From: Diphasiastrum complanatum
Lineage: Eukaryota > Streptophyta > Lycopodiopsida > Lycopodiales > Lycopodiaceae
Assembly (NCBI GenBank): GCA_029204225.1
Contig: CM055100.1
Coordinates: forward strand, 5,001-69,000
Direction: 5' to 3'
DNA length: 64,000 bases
The notes beneath the pieces were generated by a model, which was given only the letters and a program-made list of their open reading frames with translations, made no database searches and was not told the DNA's origin. A program made the position numbers and the translations under genes. The first letter of the stretch is position 1, and every line of letters begins with the position of its first letter. This document shows, in pieces, positions 46,543-58,246 of the stretch.

Positions 46543-46711
46543 TGGAAGGTTCAACCTCATAGATCCGTCTCATCAACAAATTCAACGGAGATGACTTCCA
46601 CATGTGGAAGTTCAAAATGGGGATGATACTGATCGAAAAAGAGTTATGGGGATACATCAACGGTTCCATAGCTAGATCGACAGAACCCGAACAACTTCCA
46701 GCTTGGGTCCC
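46543..46711 (+). pseudogene. Copia gag start, truncated
   Basis: MEGSTS, a stop, then INKFNGDDFHMWKFKMGMIL and KELWGYINGS are the first 50 or so residues of a copia gag. The frame is cut at 46711 where the inverted repeat block begins. Confidence 0.75.
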
Positions 46712-46925
46712 GTGTAAAACTACAGTGTCGGGTTTTTTGCCTTTTATTGTTGCCTATTAGAAACTGCGAGAAAAAATGCAATGTCGTATTTTTCACCTTT
46801 TTTGCTTGTTAGAAACTACATGTAAAAATACAGTGGCGCATTTTGCCCTGATTATTGCCTGTCAAAAACTGCATGTAAAAATGCAATGTCGTCTTTTTCG
46901 CATTTTTCAGCAGATGACCTAATCT
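46712..46925. repeat. CGACACTG repeat block, right arm (inverted)
   Basis: Reverse complement of 45200-45410 at high similarity over about 200 bp, including GTGTCGGGTTTTTTGCCTTTTATTGT and ATTTTGCCCTGATTRTTGCC. Together with the left arm it would form a very large foldback with about 1.3 kb between the arms. Confidence 0.8.
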
Positions 46926-46949
46926 TTGATGTCATAAATTAGCATCTAA

Positions 46950-48029
46950 ACAGCTAATAGACTCGGTATATACAAATTTTCTTCTTTGGAAGCAAAGATG
47001 ATTTATTTTGAATTCTCATCTAAAATAGTACATTGGTTGGCAGTGAACATGGCTTTATAGCCTTGATCTGTGATCTTGCTAATAGATAATATGTTCTTAG
47101 TTAACTTGGGTACATAAAGTACACCATTAAGCTGCCTATGATGCCATCAGCGAATTGTAGTTGAATAGAGCCTTGGCCTTCGACTTCATGTGAACTGGAG
47201 TCACCAAAGAAGATATACTTTGATTCTGTAGCTATGAGTGTAGAGAAGAGTCTTTGCATGGCGTCATGTGCTGAGAGTCACCTGAATCAAGATACCATTG
47301 ATGGGCATCTCTATTGGGTTGATCTTGTACCATCAACGCTTTATCATCATCTTAGAAATCTCTGATTGTGTCAAAGTTGCCTTCTTGTTGCTGCTGCATC
47401 TTCTTCCTCGCTTCATTATGCTTGAGGATACGACAGTCTTTGATGTTGTGGTTGGTTCTTTTGCAGTATCTGCAAAATAGCTTGGTCTTGGATGATGATT
47501 GACTGTGTTGCTGTTGTTGTGGTTGTGATGTTGCTTGCTGTTCTGCCTTTGTCTTCTTATCCTTGAAGCCTTTCTTCTTCTTGGACTGCTACTTGTTTGA
47601 GTAGAGTGCCATGGATTTGGTACTCGTTGTCATAGACAAGCTCTTCCTCCTAGCTTCTTCTTGCAATAGACTTGATGTCAAATTTTGGAGAGACAAACAG
47701 GAGTATTTCTAAGAAGCAACACAAAATTGTCGTAGGAGGATGGAAGACTGGCAAGAAGAGACATGGTAAAGTCTTCTTCTGAGATAGGCGAACCTATAGC
47801 AGCCAGTTGGTTGAGCAACTGTTTGAACTCATTTAGATGGTCGCTTATTGAGGTGCCTTCACTCATTCTAAGTGTCAGTACCTTCTTCCTCAAGAAGAGA
47901 CGAGTGGAAACATCTGAGGTCTTGTAGATGCTTGTAAGTGTATCGCACGCTTCTTTGGAGGTGGTGCAGTTGGATACATGAGCGATTTGAGTGTCTTTCA
48001 GGTTTAGAGATACAATGGCAAGAGCCTTG
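46950..48029 (-). pseudogene. Copia gag-protease fragment
   Basis: Minus-strand frames: VSNCTTSKEACDTLTSIYKT, RLFLRKKVLTLRM and LNEFKQLLNQLAAIGSPI (gag), then a knuckle-like C-x2-C...H...C near 47450 and HQWYLDSGDSQHMT (protease) near 47270. The protease site reads DSGDSQH in place of the usual DSGAS(S/C)H. Stops occur from 47240 on. The gag start is cut by the LTR-like repeat at 48030. Confidence 0.75.
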
Positions 48030-48430
48030 TTACACATGCGACACTCTGCAGAAATACACAATATTCCATGTATAGAGTGTCTACGTCTTCATGCTCCAAT
48101 AACAACAGTCTAATTAGGCAGTTAATCAGCTGTTAAATAATCTTGTAAATGTAAAGTTAGAATAATGTAAGATCTTCCCGCTGCTATAAATGTAAATGAG
48201 TGATTGAAGATGTGAAGAGCGATATATGAGATTAGATAGCAGTCATTGTAAGTGTCATCATAAGTCATCTGATAGAGATCAAATGACCAGAACGGGTCTT
48301 ATAGTAGCTAACTCCTTAGATTTAGTGATCAGAGAGAGAGATATATATATATTCAGAACATTAGCTATCAGTTAGTGATGAGAGAGAGAGAGAGATATTC
48401 AAAACATTAGCTATCATCTTGATCATGAGG
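48030..48430 (+). repeat. Second copy of the 45.4 kb LTR-like segment
   Basis: Same orientation as 45411-45960 and highly similar until the GA tract. Here it has only two short GA/TA runs and a duplicated 'gaacattagctatca' end. It could be the partner LTR of that element, though the intervening gag points the opposite way. Confidence 0.7.
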
Positions 48431-48896
48431 GTCAAGATCGATTTGTGGGCTGTTGAAGTACTGTCCACACGTGTGAAACCATACAACAACTTTCAAATTA
48501 ACTTCTTTTAGTATTTTTGACTCAAAAATGTGCATATTATTCCAAAATTCAAGGTTTTTGGTGCATTGTCTAGATCTAGGTTCAATCTATTGAATGCTAA
48601 TGATCAAATAGTGATTTGAGTCATTAAAGCAATTCATTTTGAAGCATTAGGTCAGATCTATAAGGCTGATTTGTTTAGATATTAAGTGTGTGTGAAATAT
48701 CAAACAAAATTGTACTAGAATCAATTTTTTGGAGGAGTGATTGGCTAGGATATTTGAAGTAGATCTATTATACCATCATCCAAGTTGAATTAGGATTGGT
48801 TGGGCTGAGATTAGAAGCTTATTGAAAAGCTAGAAATCTATCTTAGATCATTCTTTATCAAGAGATATTTGTGCATCTCATAGGCTTTCATTCACA

Positions 48897-49690
48897 ATGT
48901 CATCCATGGGTGGATATATGTTAGAATCTAGTGAGAAACTAACTTCCACAAACTATTCCATTTGGAAAGTGAGGATGGAATCACTACTTGTGGTTCATGA
49001 CCTCTTTGATATTGTTTTAGGAGTTGAGGAAGAGTCTCAAGCCGCGCAAAAACAACTAAAGTACAAGAAGAGGGTTAGATTAGCCCTACATTGCTTAAAG
49101 TTGAATGTAAGCAATGACCTCTTGAAGAAGGTGGCTTCTTGTACCACATCAAAAGAGGCTTGGGATTCACTAAAGAACATTTATAATCCAATAACACTTC
49201 AAGAGTGCTTATGCTAAGAAACTTGATCTTGCAAAGCATGAGGGGAAGTGGAGAAAATGGACAAGAGTATGTCCTAAGGATAAAATCTTTGAACAAAGAA
49301 TTGGGATCTATAGGAGAGAAGATCCAAGACAATGAACTAGTACAAGTAATTTTAAATGGATTAGGAAATGAGTTTCCTAATCTGTTCAATCTTTTGCTAT
49401 TCAAGACCAACTTCCATCAATTGATAGATTGCATAATGTTCTTGTGGCCGAGGAGAGTAGGCTTCTACACCTCAAACAAGAATGGGGTCCTTGTCACTAC
49501 ATAATGGTGATGAGAAAGAAAACTTCACATCTAAAGGCAAAAAGAAGACTCATCCTTTCAAGAAGATCCAAGGCAAGGAGGCCGAGGAAAAGAATGGAGG
49601 ATCTACCTCCAAGGGGAAGCAAAGAACAAAGCCAAGCTAAAGTGTTTCATTTGTGGGAAGAAAGGACACTTTGCTTCCGAATGTTATAAG
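48897..49690 (+). pseudogene. Copia gag of the 48.4-52.4 kb element
   Basis: It starts MSSMGGYMLESSEKLTSTNY with SIWKVRMESLL, SKEAWDSLKNIYN and, after a frameshift near 49200, LMLRNLILQSM and ELVQVILNGLGNEF. A knuckle CFICGKKGHFASEC can be read near 49650 in yet another frame. At least three frame changes break it. Confidence 0.8.
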
Positions 49691-49768
49691 AAGAAGAATG
49701 CACAAGGGAGTGAAGATCAAGGCAATCTTGCACAAGGGGAAGAGGAAGAGGATGGCTTCAACGCATCC

Positions 49769-51480
49769 TTGATGGTAGCATCTACACCAAGATCAAGCCA
49801 AGAGACATGGTGGATTGATAGTGGGACTAGTTCCCACATGTCATTCAACAAGCATTCTTTTTCTACTCTACTTTCTTGTAATGATTCTAAGAAGTCAATC
49901 TACACTGCTAGTGATCAAGAATGTAAGATAGATGGCATAGGATCTATTCCATTATGCTTAGGATCATCTAAGAGGATAGATCTTGATAATGTTTTGTATG
50001 TGATCTATCCATTACAAAAAACTTGCTTAGTGTTGGTCAATTAATGGACAATGGACTAGATGTACATTTCAAGAATGGAGTGTGTTCCATCTTGAAAAGT
50101 GATAAGTGCATAGCTAGTGGCATTAATCAAGGAAGGCTCTTTAAGTTGGATGCTAATGTGGCTATTGAAAGTGTGAATATGGTTAGGGAGGAGTTGACTC
50201 AAGTGGAGCTTTGGCACAAAAGATTGGGCCATCCTAATCTTCAATCAATGGAATCCATGGCATCAAAGGAGCTAGCTCTCGACCTACCAAAAGCTTTCAA
50301 GAAGTGTGGCAAAGTGTGTGAGGCATGTGGCCTTGTAAAGTCACACAAGAATTCCTACAAGATATCTTTAACAAGATCTACCTCACCTTTGGATCTTATC
50401 GATTCGGATGTACATGCTTTTTCTCATGAAAGTAATGGAGGTGCTTTAATGTATGTGACTTTTATAGATGATTGTACTAGATACACTTGGATTGAATTAT
50501 TGCCTAAGAAAAGCCTTGTATATGAAGCTTTTGTAAAGTTGAAGTCTCTAGTGGAAAAGCAACTTAGTTCTTGCATTAAAGTTCTAAGATGTGATAATGG
50601 AGGAGAGTATATCTCCAACAAGATGAGAGACTTTTGTGAGATCAATGGCATTAAGAGAGGGCTCACTTGTCCTTACACCCCCCAACAAAATGGGGTGGTC
50701 AAGAGGAAAAATAGGAGTCTTTGTGAATGTGCAAAGTCTTCAAGACTTGATGCATCTCTACCCATCACTTTTTGGGGGGAGACCATAACTTGTGCTAATC
50801 ACTTATGTAATAGGCTTCCTAGTAGTGCTATTGGTGGGATCTCACCATTTCAAGCTTTGTTTGGCAATAAGCCCAATGTAAAAGATTTTAAAGTGTTTGG
50901 ATGTATATGTTATGTCCACATTCCTTTGGAAACAAGAAGGAAAGAAGATGCAACTTCCTTCAAAGGAATATTTGTAGGCTATAGTGAAAATAGCAAAGGA
51001 TATAGGATATTTGATCCTATTTCAAGAAAAGTAAAAGTTAGCAAGGACATCTTATTTGATGAATCTCAAAGTTACAAGTTGTCTCCAAATGCATCTAATC
51101 TTTTAGATGATGAAGATCTTGCAACACCCGAGGAGGAGCCTCTTGAAAATGATCTTTTGGAAGATCAAAATCAAGTTCCAAAGGAGCCGAGAAGATCCAC
51201 AAGGAGCAAGGCCGAGCCTTCAAGGCTCACATACTTTGAGAAAGGGAAGCAAAGGGAAGACACAACTCCTTCTACCTCTTACTCTTTTCTAACCACAATG
51301 CTTAAAGAGCTATCATGTTATGAAGATGCAAGTAGATCACAAGTTTGGAGAGATGCAATGCAAGTAGAGTTTGATGCTTTGATAGATAATCAAACTTGGA
51401 ATCTTGTACACCTTCCATATGGGAAGAAGCCACTTGTGTGTAAGTGGATCTATAGATTAAAGTACAATCAATATGGATAA
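49769..51480 (+). pseudogene. Copia protease-integrase with a mutated catalytic Glu
   Basis: WWIDSGTSSHM is the protease site; a frame change at about 50010 separates it from integrase. The long frame 50023-51480 has HKRLGHPN and CEACGLVKSH (HHCC zinc site), IDSDVHAF (first Asp), LRCDNGGEY (second Asp) and TPQQNGVVKRKNRSL. In the last motif the usual Glu is Lys (AAG), so strand transfer would fail. The end carries the pol linker and the first residues of RT (WRDAMQVEFDALIDNQTWNL, CKWIYRLKYN), then a stop. This frame survives long enough to suggest fairly recent loss. Confidence 0.9.
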
Positions 51481-51482
51481 TC

Positions 51483-51719
51483 AAGCTTCTCAACAAATTG
51501 CTACCAAACCGATCTTCCATGCTAGAACAAAGCAAAGTTGAGATAGCTCCTGACTTTGTGAGGCAGAAGGTGCAATCCAAGGAGGTTCAACTTCATCATG
51601 TGCCATCATTCGAGTGCATAGCTGATATCTTAACCAAAACTTTGGCTAAAGATTCATTTTTCAAGTTAAGAGATGCTCTTGGAATTGTATATAGATGTAC
51701 ATTAGCCTTGCCAAGTTAG
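51483..51719 (+). pseudogene. Copia RNase H tail
   Basis: LHHVPSFECIADILTKTLAK and then FFKLRDALGIVY are the last boxes of copia RNase H. The main RT and RNase H body is missing between this and the integrase frame. Confidence 0.8.
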
Positions 51720-52450
51720 AAGTGACGAGGAGTGTTAAAAATATCATTTCCAACTTGATGTACTTTTTGTAGATCTTAAGATAATTTGACCTTGATGGGA
51801 TCTCACACATGTGGAGTTTGTTCCCACGTGTGAAAGAATGTACATAAGTCACTTTTGTAAAGTTAGATTGATTTTATCTAGACCTACACAGTGTGAATTT
51901 GACCTTTGAGTAGAGTCTTGAAATTTGTCAAACTTTATGTAAATAGATTGGACTTCCATTTGAATGAGTTATTACTCACATATGTCAAGATACCATTCAC
52001 ACGTGTGGATAAGCTTCTAGATGATAAGATAGGAAGATTTCATTAGATCCTATTTCATAGGGAATATTCCTATAAATGTGGAAGTCTAGCTTTTTGTTTT
52101 CTAGCCAAAGAGAATAGTCAACTTTTAGAAATGAGCACATATGGCTCCCCTTGGTGGGCACTCTTCACACGTGTGAAGGCTTGCTGGACAGTACACAACT
52201 CGTGGATGTACTTGATCTATAAAGGGATCAACCAAATCAGTGAGAAGTTGATGTGACATTGGCAAATTCTAGTCTTGCTTGTATTTTCCACATTTGTCTT
52301 GTGTTTTTGTGATTGAAATGCATTTCTAAGCTTGAGTACTTTACTCTCTATAAACATGCCGTACAGGTACTGTCCTCCACACGTGTGAGGCCGCTCATCC
52401 AAGTTTTTAATCATTTGATCCATTGCTCTTGCTTAAACCATAGTGTAAAG

Positions 52451-55400
52451 CATCTAGATCAAGATCTAACACCTAGAACTTGATAGATCTTTGGATTAAG
52501 CAATCAATAACTCTTAATGATTGATAAGTACAATCATAATTGTCTTTTTTCTCTAAAAATTGACAAAAAGGCACTTTGTTTTTGCCACAGTACAAGGCTA
52601 GAAATAAAATCCACCCCAAAAATAAATGCTAAATATTAAAGGCCAAAACTATTTAGCCAATCCTTTTTCGTTTCAAAGCACCAATGAATGTACTAAGTAA
52701 AATGGATCATGACATAGGTATTAGGTGGGATTCGAAAGTTTCGACTCTCGAGTTGGAATTCAAGATTGATTGTTGATTAATTATAATTTACATTGCTTAA
52801 ACACTAAATAAGCACTTGTTTTTGCCATAGTAGAAGCTAGAAATAAAATCCCCCGCAAACAATAACTGTAAACCATTTCACAGTTTCTTTCCCAGCATTG
52901 TTGTTTCAAACCCGTTTCGAAAAGGTGTTTCGAAAAGGTTCACAAAACATTGAATAAAATAGAGGTTGCTATTTGGAGTATTCGTCACAACATAAATAAG
53001 TTAAGTGTTTAAAATAGAAAGTTCAAATATTTGTTGAATGGGCTGCTAGGAACCTTGGCCTGACTAGCAACTTGGTGAAAAAGATGTTTGAAACATTTGC
53101 CATGAGAATGGTTCATATTATTGTTCGTTTCCTTTCGAGTAAAGTTTTTATTGCTATTCCACTATAACATAGCAATGCAACGTATATTTTGAGTGGAGGG
53201 TAAGTATCGCAATAGGCACAATTGTTTTGGCTTCTCCAAAGGAAGTGGTTAAAATTGTTATTCATGTTCTTCTGACAAAAGTTTGTCATGGTATAGTTCA
53301 TGTTTTTTTTGAGGAAGCTATTGCATTTCAACATGTGTTTTCAAGTGAGCGCCTTACCACAGTTCCTAGCAAACAACTTCAACTAGAGTAGCTACATGTA
53401 CTTGTTGCAACCTTAAACTCTCATGAGACCAATCCAAAGGTAGTCATTGCTTTGTGTTATGTTGTTTATTCTCTACTGCTCATATCTTCTTCAAAAGTTC
53501 CTCGCAACCTCCTATTGAATCCTTCCAACAAGGTTCACTAGTTGAACTGTCCATTTAATAATATTGCTCTCTCACATGGTCAACTTTTTGTTGTGAGTAA
53601 ACTCCACCCACGTATTATTCACATTAAGATTTAGATGCACAACATTCAATTGTTGGAAAATATTTTTCTCTATGCAAATTGTTCACAAGCTTGGTAAAGA
53701 TTGTTGTTGATGATCATGTCATCCATCTCCCAAGACTTGATGTAACTCCAAAAGGGACGTGGAAAATTTCTTACACACAACCTGGGTCCCTAAATATTGC
53801 CAATCTTCCCACCACTATCCTACTTTCCATCTGAATTAGTCTCACTATAAAATTTTATCATTTGCATTCCATTCTACACAGAAAGTTAACTATAACGCTG
53901 CAAACTCAAATCAATCAAAGACTGCAACTGATTTGCTTTACATGAATTAATTATTGATGGCATCTCTTTTGACTCATGCAATACTTCTTGAGTAGAAAGA
54001 GCCTTCAAACTTATGTATATCTTCACAAGAATATGCCACTTGCTTCATTTATTGGTGTTGATCCTCACCTTGTCAGTTTCCCTTATCGATAGAGCCTTCA
54101 TGAGGACTGACATGCTTATTTCAATTTTAAATTGCTCTTTAAATGGGAGTCATAATCAAATCCAAACATGGTGTTGTTTTTTGGTTCCTTGAAGTGGAAT
54201 GGTTTCTTGAAGTGGTCTTAGCCTCCATCCCCTTAAAACCATATCATTTAGGCATAGACTAAGAAGAAATGTAAACATCAACTTGAGATCATTGAGCGAA
54301 TTGTGAGACAGATGCACGTGAATCCTAGGAGGACAATAATTGCCATGTTGAAAACTATGTTGAGGATAAGTTTTAAGGCTATTTAAATATTGTTCAAACT
54401 TCGTGTACTATATGCCGGTAAAAGTCAGCTCGTCTATAAAAGTATGATGAAGCAACCTTTGCGCACTTGCAATAATCATATCACAAAAAGTACTCATCTA
54501 CACTATGTAGCCACCCTTCCACATTTATAGCATTTGATTCACCTTCAAAAGTAGGGGCACATATCTCAATTGCCTCCATAATAAAACACACGAGATATGT
54601 GATTCTCCTTAAGGAGAAAGTGCAACGGAAGATACTTTAACCATGCTATAAGAAATAGCACGAATATAGGTAAATGGGCGGTGTTCATACACTTGATACC
54701 CTTAATATTCTACTTTTATTCATACCCAATCTAATAAAAAACATGTGCATAGGCCTCTTCATATTAGGGCTATTCCTATTCTTTATATTATTCCTTGTAC
54801 CTCAAGTCTTCTCCATATTCGTACTCTTCTATGTGTTCAAGCTTCACCTTGTAAAAAGGTAAATTAGAGTAGTTTGATAAGCTGTTGAACCTAGGTCTTT
54901 TAGGAACTTCATGATATTTCCAAGCAGCATACAAACAAAGAAAATTTGGGTAACAATGAAGGTTATAAGATGACAAAATTTTCTTGAATTTTAATCACTC
55001 TTAATATAAAAAGTAAGAGACGCCATAAGTTCTTGATAAAGAATGAACTTGATTCAATATCCATTCCTAATAGAATATTTGCAAGCAAATAATAAAAAAT
55101 AGAGATTGAACTGTTTTGGTAGCACATGTAGCAGACCTTGGCAATGTGCAAAACAGATGTCTAAAGTCAAGGATGTTCATCATTGAACTTATGTCACCTT
55201 ACACAACATTGAACAAAAGAATAAAGTCTAATGTGCAGATTTTTCCACATTAACAAAATTATGGTGAATATTTTTTTTTCTTCAGAAAAACACGTGGCTA
55301 TTGCCCAAGTCACTTTCTAAGGAATGACAATACACGTTAAATGTTATTTATCTCGAGATCTCTGATAAAACAAGTTTTTCTTGGATAGCTTACACTGCTC

Positions 55401-55860
55401 GATTTATTCTTAGGGCATGTATCAGCTGGGCTCGTGTAAGATTCTTGGGATAACAATAATAGTACACACCTAACAGGTTCGAGTATGCAAGCAACTATAA
55501 ACCTCGTGCTAAAAGATGTACCTGAACTTCTTCAACGGCTAATCGAAGTCCTTCAGAGTCCGTAACAACCTACTCGATTGTTTAAGTGTATTTATGTGAA
55601 ACTTTAAAAGTCACAATATCACACCTGCATTTATTATTTCAAGATTTGGACAAGTACTAAATGTGTAATGCATCTTTACTATTTTTAAACACATAATAAG
55701 TGCATTACACTTTGTAATGTACTCTGACTATTATTAAAAAGTACAATTTTATTATTTTTAAAAACTTGAACGTTAAACATATTATTATTAGTAAACCGTT
55801 GGCTATTTTTAGCAAAAAAACAAAAAACAAAAAATTCAGGTGGTTGTCACGGGCCTATAC
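52451..55860. other. Long stretch without a recognised gene
   Basis: AT-rich, short frames only. A 40-45 bp direct repeat (GCACTT-GTTTTTGCCA...GCTAGAAATAAAATCC) occurs at about 52571-52616 and 52812-52855. Further exons of the oligopeptidase relic would be expected here on the minus strand but were not recognised. An aligned protein search would be needed to exclude them. Confidence 0.4.
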
Positions 55861-56630
55861 TTAACTGCCATCAGATGGCCCACGACACCCCAAGCAACAG
55901 ATAAGCGATCTAAGATTCTCTCCAAAGGCTAAACCAAACCTGGCCAAGATGGTTGGAGATTTGCTTCCAGCTTTGCTAGTCCATTCTCCTGTATAACAAC
56001 ACCAACCTGAGATGATCAGATCACTACCATGCTCCTTGCTGTGTTCGGAACTTCTCGCTCTGCTAATCATCTATTGTATCAAGATAACATGAAGATAGGA
56101 ACCTTCATAGGTCAATGCTCTGTTCAACCGGCCGCTGAGCTAGACAAGCAAATGATGTAAACAAATAGAATAGCAGGGACGCTTTGAACTCGTAAGAATA
56201 GCGTCCAGTGCACAAGACTTCTAACAAGAAAAGTAATGGAACACATTCGAGGATGCCATTACAATGAGAGGTAATACAAATATTTGCAGAAACAGAAAAT
56301 GGACCAGAACTGTCTCTGCATTCTGAAAAGGTTAGAGTGTCCCGAATCAACAATAACATGTAGCTGAATATTTTCCATAATTGGAAAATTGAACAGTGAA
56401 TCTTATTAATACAATAATGAGGATAGAAAGAGAAAGCCCCAAATCTGTCAAAAGCTGTCTGATTCCTAGAACCACATGGCGGGCCTCCACTGCATCAAAC
56501 CTCAGAAACTTAGCATCTTCCAGCAATGGATTGTCCACAGCTTGCTCTGCCACTGCAGTTGCCATTGCCTCGGGGCTTCCAATCCTGCTGCTGCTAAACC
56601 TCGGCCCGCCTGTGCTGTCCCAACAAAGCC
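55861..56630 (-). pseudogene. Two-exon fragment of organellar oligopeptidase A (M3 family)
   Basis: Minus-strand exon about 56441-56630 reads AVDNPLLEDAKFLRFDAVEA and then HVVLGIRQLLTDL. Exon 55861-55988 (acceptor ATACAG, donor GTATAG) reads LAKLEANLQPSWPGLV, stop, PLERILDRLSVAWGVVGHL. This is the conserved N-terminal region of plant thimet-type oligopeptidases, zinc enzymes that degrade targeting peptides in mitochondria and plastids. Glu of V-E-PLERI is TAG, and the donor after LLTDL lacks GT. The zinc-binding HExxH part is not in the window. This is most likely a broken or captured fragment; a real gene with unusual splicing is less likely. Confidence 0.7.
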
Positions 56631-56805
56631 TTCATCTTTTCTAACCATAAAAATGCCCTCAACATCTTGCTTGTTCATAAATTTGTTGACATATTTAGCT
56701 AATAATTGAAAAACAATTCTTTCGAAAAAAACAAGCACTACTAAATTAAATTTTCCTTTTCTATATTAAGAATGCAACCACACTAAATACAAATTCTAAA
56801 GAGAC

Positions 56806-56990
56806 TAAACTCAGCGGCAGCATCACCATCACCAACAACAGCAGTAGAGCATCAGTAGAGTAGTGGAATATACTCACGATCCTCCTGATGCAGCTCCTGA
56901 TGGTGATGCTCTACTGCTGCAGCTCTAATGCTACTGCTACTGTTGACGATGGTGCTAGTGATGTTAGTGGTGATGATGTCGCTGAGTTTA
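56806..56990. repeat. Imperfect inverted repeat
   Basis: AAACTCAGCGGCAGCATCACCATCACC (from about 56807) faces GGTGATGATGTCGCTGAGTTT (ending about 56988), with further partial pairing of the CAGTAGAGCATCA / TGATGCTCTACTG words inside. The trinucleotide character (CAT/CAG-like) explains some of the pairing. Confidence 0.55.
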
Positions 56991-58246
56991 ACAAGGTCAA
57001 CAACAAGTAAAAGGTTACAACCAAAATAGCAAATGTTACAAATGTTGGAACTTCTGAATGGTATGATAACTCATGGCAAAGAATTAAATTATATTGATAC
57101 GTTTGAATTTACCTTAATAGAAAGAAAAGGAAAGAAGAGCTCTAATAAAACATAAGACAAATGTGGGTACATAAGACAATTTAAGTACAAACTGGTTCAT
57201 ATTTGGATTTGTTAGATTGAGAACATAACTTACAATACAATCTCTAACATCTAAAATATGAATTTTCGTCATATTGTATGTAGAAGTTATGTAAAGAGAT
57301 GTGTAGAAGTTACAAACCAAGGAGGCGGTGGAAATGTCGTTGCTGTTGCTTGGAAAAATCGGTTGCGAAAGGAGGGGTGCACAAGTAGCGGAAAGAGAGA
57401 TGAATAAAATCATCTCAACTTTGAACTTTGAAGAAAAGCAAAATTATGGACCATACTTTAGAAAAGAAATATTTATCTTGAGTCTTAAGGTTAAAGGTAA
57501 GTCTTAAGATTAAAAGTGAGAAGAGTCTAATCCCACTTGTAGACTAAGGTGGCAAAGAGTCTTAAAAGAAAAAAGACACTTATGGATGAGGTGTCACAAG
57601 GAGAGAGTGGGAATTGAAGGAGACAAGACACTTAATGTACCACCCCATATGGATTAGTCTCAAAAGAAAGGTGTTGAACATCTTCCATTGAGAAAACATC
57701 AAGTGGCCACCTATGATTGTGTTATGGCCATTGCCAACCTCTGTAGGTGGTACTCGGGGATGGTATGTGATGTTCACGGGTATCATGGCTATAGTAAACG
57801 GCTGTGGGTAACAAGGGGTACAAGGAGGGCTCGTTAGTTCTAGGGGGTCCCGACACAGTGACACTCAGTGGTGTGCGGGGCAATAACTCTTAGGACTAGG
57901 GGATGGTCCAAGTGTCCCATAGGGAGTGCCACAGTTAGGCAGCCCTTAGTGATAAGGGTGGGTCTTAGGGCCTTGAGTGAGGCTCAAGTAAAGTGTGCAT
58001 GGGACCAGCTAGGGTCCCATGCTACCTAGATGGCTTATGCATTAAGGTACCCCTGCATAGGTACTATTCTGGATACATGCTACAGGTGGTGTTGGGCATG
58101 TAGGACCGTCCAGCCATGCTAGTGAGGGTGTGTTGGCTCTCTAGTATATATGTGGCCAATGGGAGTTGGGTCCATTATTGGATCTAGTGGGCGGAGACTC
58201 AGAGTTCCTCCTCAATTGTTTTTTGAAGTTCCATAGTCATACTAGT
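56991..58246. other. LTR-like stretch ending in a PBS-like site
   Basis: 57.0-57.6 kb is AT-rich; 57.7-58.2 kb is markedly GC-richer. At 58247 TGGTATCAAAG resembles a primer-binding site, and TAGTATATATG near 58141 could be a TATA box. No CA end at the expected place and no second copy in the window, so the LTR call is weak. Confidence 0.35.

Larger units (their letters stand above)
48431..52450 (+). mobile_element. Copia retrotransposon lacking reverse transcriptase
   Basis: Gag from 48897, protease near 49810, integrase 50023-51480, then a direct jump to the end of RNase H (51483-51719). A purine tract (GACGAGGAG) precedes TGTTAAAAAT at 51733, the likely start of the 3' LTR. The LTR runs to about 52450 and contains CACACGTGTG palindromes near 51995, 52165 and 52378. 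No matching 5' LTR was found; the left edge seems cut at about 48430. It is non-autonomous. Confidence 0.75.
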
